From a virus: a stretch of DNA of 20,358 nucleotides. Under the pieces are notes generated by a model. That model saw only the letters and a program-made list of their open reading frames with translations. It was not told the origin of the DNA and did not search any database. The translations under genes and the position numbers were made by a program. The stretch covers positions 1-20,358 of IMG/VR virus record IMGVR_UViG_3300025141_000997; one strand, given 5' to 3'. This document shows positions 13,767 to 20,358 of the stretch, piece after piece (position 1 is the first letter of the stretch; the number at the start of each line of letters is the position of its first letter).

Positions 13767-16700
13767 TGGCTGAAACTTCTTCACCCCAGGACATTGCGGC
13801 AACAAGGCAAATCCTTCTCGATGGTGGTTTTTCTATAGAACAAGTGGACATTATGGCCCCGTTGGAAGCTGACCAAGCCCAGCCGCCAGAACCACCTATC
13901 GAAGCCGCCCCCGTTGCAGCGCCGGGGCTTGAGCCAGAATTAGCGGCACCTGAAACGTCGCCAGTAATGGAGGGCGCCCCCGAAGAAGACACCTCTTTCT
14001 TTGAAGACGTTGGCAACATTTGGATGAAGGCTCTTGTTGGCGGCTACGGCGATTTAGACAGTGGGGTGTTAGAGGGCGTGACGAAGGGACTTAACCAAGC
14101 TGTGGAGCTTGTGGGTGGTCCTGATGCCGTTGAGTTTGGGGAGGAGGTTAATCGGATAACCGGGACGGGCGTGGTTCCCGATCCACAAAGCGAGACGGCC
14201 AAAACAATCTCCAAAGTTGTACAGACTGGTATTGGTATAATCCCGGCAATGAGGCTGTTCAAGGCTATCGGTGTTACCAAGGCTGCGTTCCGGGGGATTC
14301 TAGGCGGGGTTGCCGGTGATTTTGCCACAGGCGACAAAGAACTGGCCGAGGAAATGGTTGGGTTTTTGAAACTTGTGCCGAGTGAGTTAGGTGGTGATGC
14401 CACTGAACGGTTCGCTCTTGAACTTAATAAGTGGATGGATGAAACCGACAATCTTGATGACAGGGATTTAAGGGCGCGGCTGGTCAATGCCGGTTTTGGT
14501 ATTCCGTTGGGATTAGCCGGGGAGGCGTTTCTTCCTGTTGTCACCACGGTTGCACGGCTTGCCAAGCGTGCGGGGACTGGCGCCGTTCAGTCCTTTAAGG
14601 AAATGATTGGGTCAACTCTGGGAACCGGCACATCCCGCGCTGCTGTCAGCGAATTGGACCAGGCGCGGGAAGCTGTAGGCTCCCGGATCGTCAGCGGAAA
14701 TGTAAAGCCTCGAAGAAACGAAAGCGTATCGCATTATATTTACCGGCAGTTGGTGGACCGGATGCACCCGCTAAGTCGGCTGACAAAGATGCTGGCTGAC
14801 GGCGTACCGCTTCCAGCAAACTTGGACCCGTACAAACTTGCCCGGATTGGTGTGGCATCGGCGTCTAGGGCAAATATGTTCCTGGAATACGGCGTTAGGA
14901 GTTTTTCGACAAACGAGGTTATTGGCCCAAGTTTGAAAGAAATTCTCGCTCCGGTGAAGGGCCGACTTGAAGACTTTGAGAAGTACGCTGTTTCTCGCCG
15001 TGCCATCGAATTAGAAGGGAGGGGAATAGAAACCGGCGTTGATATAAGCGCCGCTCGGATCATAGTTGAGCGGGAGGCTGATGCCTTTGCGGAGGCTTTT
15101 GCCCAACTTGTGACCTACCAGGACAACATGACCAAGTATCTGGCAGATAGCGGGGTTGTCAGCAAAGAACTAGTTGAGAAAATCCGTGAGGCCAATAAAG
15201 ATTATGTGCCGTTTTATCGGCTCATGGATGAAGAAGACGGTCTAAAATGGACTTCGGCGGGTGGGACCAGGAAACCAATTAAAGCCATCAAGGGTTCGGA
15301 GCGTGAAATACACAATCCGCTCGAAAGCGTCATCAAGAACACATATATGTATGTGGAGCTTGCACACCGTAACGCTGTAGGCACCGCACTTGTCGATCTT
15401 GCGGAACGGTCCCCCCTTGGCGCAGGGTTGGTTAAGTGGGTTGAGCCGACCATTAAACCGACTACCGCAAAATTTGATAAAACGGCTTCAGATGTTATCG
15501 CGTCACTTCCTGATGTGGCGGATTTTCTCAAACAATATGGCGTCAAATTATCGGATGAGGAGTTGACGATATTCCGCGCTGCCCAGCAGCCATTACGGAG
15601 TAACCAGATAAGTATTTTCCGAAACGGCAAACAGGAAATATATGAAGTTGACGAGCATGTGGCGAAGATCGTTCAAGGTCACACAGCCGAAAGCGTTAAT
15701 CTTCTCACCAGAATAGCCGCTTACCCGGCTCGTACACTAAGGGCCGGTGCTATTCTCGATCCCGCGTTCTTTGCTAAGAATATGATGCGGGACAATGTTA
15801 CGGCATTTATTTATTCAACAAGTGGATTTAAGCCGTTTTCCGATTGGATATCCGGGTTTGTCTCAATGCTGAAAAAGGATGAGCATTGGCAACAGTGGCA
15901 ATCTAGCGGTGGGCCGCAAGCAACTTTAATGTCGTTAGATCGTGAATTTCTCCAACATAATCTGCAAAAGCTAGTTGAAACGACCTCGATGTATTCCCTC
16001 GCCAAAAATGTTGTGACCACGCCGTTGGAGATTCTCCGTATTGGGTCCGATTTAGCGGAAAATGCAACTCGTGTTGGTGAGTTCAAAAAAGCCGTTAAAC
16101 AACTTGGAACCGACACCCGCCGTCCAAGCGCGGAAGTATTAGCAGAGGCGGCGTTCCGTTCCAGGGAAGTGACGCTTGATTTTGCAAGAATGGGCGCGAC
16201 GATTAGGGGGTGGAATATGGTGACGCCGTTCTTCAATGCCCGTATTCAGGGCTGGGACCGGATGGTGCGCGGCTTCATCGATCATCCTGTACAGTTCAAC
16301 GCGAAGGCGATGGCCTCGATTACTGCGCCGAGTGTGTACCTCTGGTATGCGAACCACGATAACCCGATCTATCAAGAATTGCCGCAATGGGAAAAAGATA
16401 TGTTCTGGCATATCTTCCCATCAGGCGACGACCCGAATGGAACGATTTGGCGCGTTCCCAAACCCTTTGAGCTTGGCATCCTTTACGGCACCTTTGTGGA
16501 ACGTATCTTGGATGCGCTGTATGACAGTGACGGCTTTGATAAAGAGGAGTTGGCCGAGAACTTATTTGGTGCTATCGGCCCCTCCGGCGTTGCGTCTTAC
16601 GTCCCAACAGCCGCCGCGCCAATCGCAGAAACTCTAACCAATTACGACTTTTTCCGAAACAGGCCCATTGTTTCGGCGCGTGATGAGCGAGTGCTGCCAG

Positions 16701-17323
16701 CAGATCAGTATGATGTTTATTCTTCACCTACAGCCATAGCGGTTGGCAAGCTTTTGGAGAAATTTGGTATCAACGGCGGCATAGCATCACCGCGTCATAT
16801 TGAAAACAATGTTGGTAATTTAACGGGGTCTTTAGGCCGGTACTTTTTGGAGGGGCTTGACGAACTCTTAGAATTTACCGGCGCTGTTGAAACAAGAGTA
16901 GACCCTGCTGAACCCTGGACCCGCTGGCCGTTCATCAGGTCATTCACGACAAGATACCCGTCCCTCCGAGTCGAATCAGTGGACACGTTTTTTGAAAATT
17001 ATCAAAAGGCGGAAAAGTCTTACAATAGTATGATGCGGAATATAGAGGAAGGAAACGCCGAAAGAGCCACGAAGCTTGCAGATGAGGATGCCTTTCAGTT
17101 TGGCGCCTTGAAAAGCGTTAATTGGGAAATATCCGATCTAATGACGGCTATCAAACTTATTCACGCCGCCGACAACATCACGCCAGAAGACAAGACAAGG
17201 CAGGTTGATACGATGACCTTCCATATTATCGATTTAGCGAAATCAGCAAATGAAATGATAGAAAAGTTTGAGGAAGAGCGTGAAGAATCCGCCAAGATTT
17301 TTGGCGATAATTTTTTTGACTAA
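13766..17323 (+). CDS. Internal virion protein D (T7 gp16-like ejection protein) with LPD38-like region
   Basis: The predicted 1185-residue protein would be the largest ejection protein, crossing the host inner membrane. The first 75 residues include a Pro/Ala/Glu-rich linker. Residues about 145-185 are hydrophobic (TGIGIIPAMRLFKAIG, FRGILGGVAGDFA). Residues about 600-760 carry IFRNGKQEIYEVDEHVAK, then RTLRAGAILDPAFFAKNMMRDN, the pattern of large-polyvalent-protein domain LPD38. The N-terminus lacks the lytic transglycosylase signature of T7 gp16, so wall cutting must be done elsewhere or by an unrecognised domain. ATG 13766 overlaps the previous stop by one base, and AGGA at 13752-13755 is a weak ribosome site. 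Confidence 0.82.
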   Translation: MAETSSPQDIAATRQILLDGGFSIEQVDIMAPLEADQAQPPEPPIEAAPVAAPGLEPELAAPETSPVMEGAPEEDTSFFEDVGNIWMKALVGGYGDLDSGVLEGVTKGLNQAVELVGGPDAVEFGEEVNRITGTGVVPDPQSETAKTISKVVQTGIGIIPAMRLFKAIGVTKAAFRGILGGVAGDFATGDKELAEEMVGFLKLVPSELGGDATERFALELNKWMDETDNLDDRDLRARLVNAGFGIPLGLAGEAFLPVVTTVARLAKRAGTGAVQSFKEMIGSTLGTGTSRAAVSELDQAREAVGSRIVSGNVKPRRNESVSHYIYRQLVDRMHPLSRLTKMLADGVPLPANLDPYKLARIGVASASRANMFLEYGVRSFSTNEVIGPSLKEILAPVKGRLEDFEKYAVSRRAIELEGRGIETGVDISAARIIVEREADAFAEAFAQLVTYQDNMTKYLADSGVVSKELVEKIREANKDYVPFYRLMDEEDGLKWTSAGGTRKPIKAIKGSEREIHNPLESVIKNTYMYVELAHRNAVGTALVDLAERSPLGAGLVKWVEPTIKPTTAKFDKTASDVIASLPDVADFLKQYGVKLSDEELTIFRAAQQPLRSNQISIFRNGKQEIYEVDEHVAKIVQGHTAESVNLLTRIAAYPARTLRAGAILDPAFFAKNMMRDNVTAFIYSTSGFKPFSDWISGFVSMLKKDEHWQQWQSSGGPQATLMSLDREFLQHNLQKLVETTSMYSLAKNVVTTPLEILRIGSDLAENATRVGEFKKAVKQLGTDTRRPSAEVLAEAAFRSREVTLDFARMGATIRGWNMVTPFFNARIQGWDRMVRGFIDHPVQFNAKAMASITAPSVYLWYANHDNPIYQELPQWEKDMFWHIFPSGDDPNGTIWRVPKPFELGILYGTFVERILDALYDSDGFDKEELAENLFGAIGPSGVASYVPTAAAPIAETLTNYDFFRNRPIVSARDERVLPADQYDVYSSPTAIAVGKLLEKFGINGGIASPRHIENNVGNLTGSLGRYFLEGLDELLEFTGAVETRVDPAEPWTRWPFIRSFTTRYPSLRVESVDTFFENYQKAEKSYNSMMRNIEEGNAERATKLADEDAFQFGALKSVNWEISDLMTAIKLIHAADNITPEDKTRQVDTMTFHIIDLAKSANEMIEKFEEEREESAKIFGDNFFD

Positions 17324-17363
17324 TAGTGTACAATGACAATGGGACTACATAGGAAATAGGACA

Positions 17364-19268
17364 ATGGCGATTACCGTAAATGCAGTCCATCGGCGGGTGC
17401 AATACACATCTTCTGGAAGTCTGGGGCCGTACTCGTTTGCCTTCAAGGTTCTGGCGAGTGCTGATATCAAAGTATATGTCGGCTCGACACTCAAAACGGT
17501 CACTACACATTATACGACGAGTTTGAATGCTGATGGGACGGGCAGCGTGACCTTTACCAGCGGTAACGCGCCGGCAAGTTCCACCATTGTCACCATTGAA
17601 AGCAATCAGGCGATTGAACGAACGTCCGACTACACAACGGGCGGCGATTTCAAGGCGACCAGCATCAACGATGATCTCGACAGGCTGGCGATCAATGACC
17701 AGCAGCTTGAGACGGCCATGTCCCGGAATATTCAGCTTCCGGCAAATGTCAATCGCACAACGAGCGGCACGGGTGTTAGTGGCCCGTTGGAATTTCCGTA
17801 TGCCGATTCAGCCAGCGACCAGGCAAACAAATATTTAGTGTACGATGCAAACGGCACTGCGTTAACCACGACTGGGGCGGTGGTTTCAATCGATGGGGCG
17901 ACAGATGTTGACATCACAAGTCCCGCCAACGGCTCGGTTCTCATCTACAGCACTTCATCGGCGAAGTGGGAGGATGGCGTTGCTCTGGCTGGCGACTATG
18001 TTGTGACCGGCAGCCTCACGACCGATAATGTAAAAATTAACGGAACCAATATCGGGCATACAGACGACCTCGATCTCCTCGCTCTGGCTGACAGCGCGCT
18101 GACCGTCAATGGATCGCTGACCGTGACAGGCGCGACCAGCCTGTCAGATGTTAACCTGACCAACGTGGGCGATGTCGCTCTCGACAGCATCAGCGCCGAT
18201 GGCACGCAGATTGATATTGCGCTCACAGACAACGACGCGGCGGCTCTCGACATAACCGAAAGCACAAACAGCTATTTGAAATTTGTCACCACAAACAGCG
18301 GTGAAAAAATAACCCTCGGCAAAAAACTTGAGGCGGGCAGCATTGAGATCGAGGGGAGCGCCTTCGACATCGACGGCGGTGACATTTCCGCTGCCACAAT
18401 TTCCGGTTCGCTGACCTGGAATGCTGCGCAGGACTTGAACAGCCAAGCCCTCACAAACGTCAACATAGACAGCGGCACGATTACCGGCATCACCGATCTC
18501 GCTGTGGCTGACGGTGGCACGGGAGCCTCGACACTCGGCGACGGGCATGTGTTGCTCGGTTCGGGAAGCTCGGCCATTACGGGGCTTGATGTCACAGCCA
18601 AGGGCAGCATGCTTGTGGGCGATGGCAGCGGCGATCCGCGTGCGTTGGCGGTCGGCTCTGACACACATGTACTGACTGCTGATTCGGGCGAGACCAGTGG
18701 CCTCAAGTGGGCGCTTGCCGGCGATGCGTCAGGCCCAGGCTCAAGCACCGACAATGCGATAGCGCGGTTCGATGGGACTGGAGGTAAGACACTTCAAAAT
18801 TCCGGCGTTGTCATCGACGACAACAACATCCTGACTAACAGCGCCCAGCCAGCATTTCTTGGTGCGGCGACTGCCACGCAGGACAATATAACTGGTAATT
18901 CGATCTCTTCTGCAATCGCGTTTGCGGAGATTTTCGACAACAATGCCGACTATGACGGGACCACTTTCACAGCGCCCGTTGCGGGCAGATATCAATTCAA
19001 CGCCAATGTACGATTCGGGGGAGTGACCACCGCCGCAACCAACATCAGTATCGATTTAGTCACGAGCAATCGAGAATACCAAAGCATGAGTCGCATCGAC
19101 GGAAACACCGGCAACAATGCAGGCCAATCGGGGTCTTGGTGTTGCGACATGGATGCCAGCGATACGGCAGTCGTCAAAGTTTTCGGCGAGGGCGAGGGTT
19201 CCAACGTCTGGGATCTCAACATCGGAGCCGCGAAGCTCTGCACATTTAGCGGCTTCTTAGTCGGCTAA
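17364..19268 (+). CDS. Tail fibre protein with T7-type N-terminus and C1q-like C-terminal domain
   Basis: This 634-residue protein would be the receptor-binding fibre. Residues 1-125 match the T7 tail fibre N-terminal domain that docks on the tail: a YTSSGSLGPYSFAFKVL start, GGDFKATSINDDLDRLAIND, and the following MSRNIQLP. Residues about 200-480 are repetitive beta-structure with phrases such as LTVTGATSLSDVNL and VADGGTGASTLGDGHVLLG, seen in many fibres. Residues about 496-634 resemble a C1q/TNF-like trimer domain (IAFAEIFDN...DYDGTTFTAPVAGRYQFNANV, ending CTFSGFLV) and probably form the tip. AGGA at 17351-17354 lies nine bases upstream of ATG. Confidence 0.9.
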   Translation: MAITVNAVHRRVQYTSSGSLGPYSFAFKVLASADIKVYVGSTLKTVTTHYTTSLNADGTGSVTFTSGNAPASSTIVTIESNQAIERTSDYTTGGDFKATSINDDLDRLAINDQQLETAMSRNIQLPANVNRTTSGTGVSGPLEFPYADSASDQANKYLVYDANGTALTTTGAVVSIDGATDVDITSPANGSVLIYSTSSAKWEDGVALAGDYVVTGSLTTDNVKINGTNIGHTDDLDLLALADSALTVNGSLTVTGATSLSDVNLTNVGDVALDSISADGTQIDIALTDNDAAALDITESTNSYLKFVTTNSGEKITLGKKLEAGSIEIEGSAFDIDGGDISAATISGSLTWNAAQDLNSQALTNVNIDSGTITGITDLAVADGGTGASTLGDGHVLLGSGSSAITGLDVTAKGSMLVGDGSGDPRALAVGSDTHVLTADSGETSGLKWALAGDASGPGSSTDNAIARFDGTGGKTLQNSGVVIDDNNILTNSAQPAFLGAATATQDNITGNSISSAIAFAEIFDNNADYDGTTFTAPVAGRYQFNANVRFGGVTTAATNISIDLVTSNREYQSMSRIDGNTGNNAGQSGSWCCDMDASDTAVVKVFGEGEGSNVWDLNIGAAKLCTFSGFLVG

Positions 19269-19284
19269 AGAAAGGAAGTAAACT

Positions 19285-19569
19285 ATGGCTGTATATCAAG
19301 TGACGGTCACTGACGCCCAGGTACTGGCGTTGGAACACGATCTCCCAAGTTCGGAGATCGCGGCGGACCTCCAGCGGAGGCTGGATTGGGTCGTGACCCA
19401 CAAAGCTGAACAATGTCGGGCAAGGATGATTGCCGCAGGGATGCCAATTTTGCAGGCGGACGACTCTGTCAGTTCGATCCCGGTTGATGAGAATGAGTTG
19501 GCTGCGATCATCAAAGCCCACGCATCTTATCTGGATCGAGATGCGCGTGATGCCCTAGACGATGGCTGA
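19285..19569 (+). CDS. Small phage protein of unknown function after the fibre
   Basis: This 94-residue protein has a good ribosome site (AAGGAAG, 19272-19278, six bases before ATG). It starts MAVYQVTVTDAQVLALEHDL and continues with a charged helix, then CRARMIAAGMP and a helical end. A YxVTxTDxxxxAL opening recurs in small proteins placed near phage fibres, but the role is not known. Position suggests a fibre-assembly or lysis-cassette helper, which is inference. It overlaps the next gene by 8 bases. Confidence 0.65.
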   Translation: MAVYQVTVTDAQVLALEHDLPSSEIAADLQRRLDWVVTHKAEQCRARMIAAGMPILQADDSVSSIPVDENELAAIIKAHASYLDRDARDALDDG

Positions 19570-19759
19570 CCGGCTCACGCATGAGATCAGCCAATCCGAT
19601 CTGATCATTGTCCTACAGGGCGATGTCCAGCGGCTGGTTCTCGAGACGATCAGCTTGAGGGCGGCGATAATGACGCTTCGGCGCGAGTGCGAACTCTACG
19701 CGAATATGGTCGCAACCGCGCCCGACGACGACGAAATAAAAATTGGAGGCACGGCATGA
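19562..19759 (+). CDS. Small coiled-coil-like protein of unknown function
   Basis: This 65-residue protein has a mainly helical middle (SDLIIVLQGDVQRLVLETIS, then LRAAIMTLRRECELYANM) with leucine/isoleucine at heptad-like spacing, and an acidic tail. It overlaps both neighbours (8 bases upstream, ATGA downstream), consistent with a real coupled gene. There is no signal peptide or membrane segment, so it is not an obvious holin or spanin. Confidence 0.6.
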   Translation: MADRLTHEISQSDLIIVLQGDVQRLVLETISLRAAIMTLRRECELYANMVATAPDDDEIKIGGTA

Positions 19760-20358
19760 TGTTTTTTCTCCCTATTTTGATAGCAGCGCTAATCGCCTTT
19801 TCGATCCCGGCTGTCGCGGCTCAACAGGCAGAAGCCGTGCCGGTCGCGGAACACGAGCAGATGCTCTATCCGACTGTTTTAGTTCGCCTGGGCGATGGCA
19901 CGGGCAGCGGCACGGTGATTCATTCCGCCAAGAACGCGGCGGGCGAGTACGAGAGTTATGTCCTCACAAATTATCATGTGATCAGAAACTATGTGAAGCT
20001 CACAAAAATTTGGGATAGCGAAAAAAAGGAGCATGTGGAAACGGAGACCCGGCGCCCGGTTAATGTAGACCTCTGGGAATATAACAACTACAGCTCTGCC
20101 GTTGGGACAATTGGCCGACTGGCTAATATAGTCGCCTACGACAAATCGCGTGATTTGGCATTGCTGATGATCGAGGACCGGGAGCGCCCGATGCCCTACG
20201 TCGCCGCGCTCTATCCCGAGGGTGCTGATGATGGCCCCTGGATTTTTCAGCAGGTCTTTGCCGTTGGCGCGGGCCTGGGCAAACCGCCGTTTCCAACCGT
20301 TGGCGTCCTGGCTGGATATGGCCGAGATCAGGACGGCAACGCGCTGTATCTGGCATCA
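19756..20358 (+). CDS. Secreted trypsin-like serine protease (partial, runs off the window)
   Basis: A continuous frame of 201 codons runs from ATG 19756 to the window end with no stop. GGAGG at 19745-19749 lies six bases upstream. Residues 1-22 form a signal peptide (hydrophobic FFLPILIAALIAF, then AVAA), predicting export. GTGSGTVIHS is followed by YVLTNYHVI with His74, and DKSRDLALLMIE with Asp133, the His and Asp of a trypsin/DegP-like (S1 clan PA) triad. The Ser motif (G-x-S-G-G) would lie beyond the window. The gene is coupled to the previous one by ATGA. A phage-encoded exported protease could act on host surface proteins or during lysis. Confidence 0.82.
   Translation, partial: MMFFLPILIAALIAFSIPAVAAQQAEAVPVAEHEQMLYPTVLVRLGDGTGSGTVIHSAKNAAGEYESYVLTNYHVIRNYVKLTKIWDSEKKEHVETETRRPVNVDLWEYNNYSSAVGTIGRLANIVAYDKSRDLALLMIEDRERPMPYVAALYPEGADDGPWIFQQVFAVGAGLGKPPFPTVGVLAGYGRDQDGNALYLAS

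Noticed and set aside
19743-20018. 91-codon frame overlapping the protease start
   Set aside because: It is Arg/Cys/His-rich without pattern and is the shadow of the protease frame, which has a ribosome site, signal peptide and catalytic motifs.
1-20358. CRISPR arrays, tRNA genes, insertion sequences, integrase or attachment sites
   Set aside because: I looked for regular repeats, cloverleaf sequences and transposase or integrase motifs on both strands by eye and saw none. The 6761-6860 fold has a long closing stem but no tRNA signature bases.

Overview
The window is a stretch of a tailed bacteriophage (or prophage) genome carrying the morphogenesis genes of a short-tailed, T7-type podovirus. 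All genes that I support are on the + strand and tightly packed, mostly with ATGA/TGATG-type or 8-17 base overlaps. The parts list is terminase, portal, scaffold, capsid, tail tube A and B, three internal/ejection proteins, and a fibre with a T7-type N-terminus. It is recognisable from protein motifs. The host cannot be read directly. The moderate-to-high GC and high third-position GC in most genes would suit a proteobacterial (perhaps alphaproteobacterial) host, but that is inference.

Layout. Positions 1-1039: the tail end of an unidentified gene, then a DNA cytosine-C5 methyltransferase whose whole length is covered by a second open frame (105-1019) that itself looks protein-like. Positions 1032-3774: terminase large subunit, a GNAT-like protein and two small proteins. 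Positions 3758-6449: portal, a Bbp19-like small protein and an acidic scaffold protein. Positions 6456-6680: a small helical protein. Positions 6681-6870: non-coding, with a candidate promoter, interleaved inverted repeats and a potentially folded leader whose 3' arm overlaps the capsid ribosome-binding site. Positions 6871-8005: major capsid protein and a small capsid-associated candidate. Positions 8006-8099: non-coding, with consecutive hairpins and a likely intrinsic terminator or RNA-processing site. Positions 8100-17323: tail tube A and B, then gp14-, gp15- and gp16-like internal virion proteins. Positions 17364-19268: tail fibre. Positions 19285-20358: two small genes and the start of a secreted trypsin-like protease that runs off the window.

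How the genes work together. TerL would package DNA through the portal into a shell built by scaffold and capsid protein. The tail tube proteins and fibre complete the particle, and the three internal proteins would be ejected to form a DNA conduit across the host envelope. The promoter, leader and terminator around the capsid gene suggest that capsid output is set separately from the rest of the late transcript. The methyltransferase has no visible restriction partner and is probably an orphan phage enzyme for self-protection.

Most interesting points: (1) about 900 bp of apparent dual coding in the methyltransferase gene, where the +1 frame has strong protein-like motifs and, in the middle third, the more gene-like codon bias; (2) the structured capsid leader; (3) the competing-hairpin element at 8007-8080; (4) a signal-peptide-bearing serine protease in a phage late cluster.
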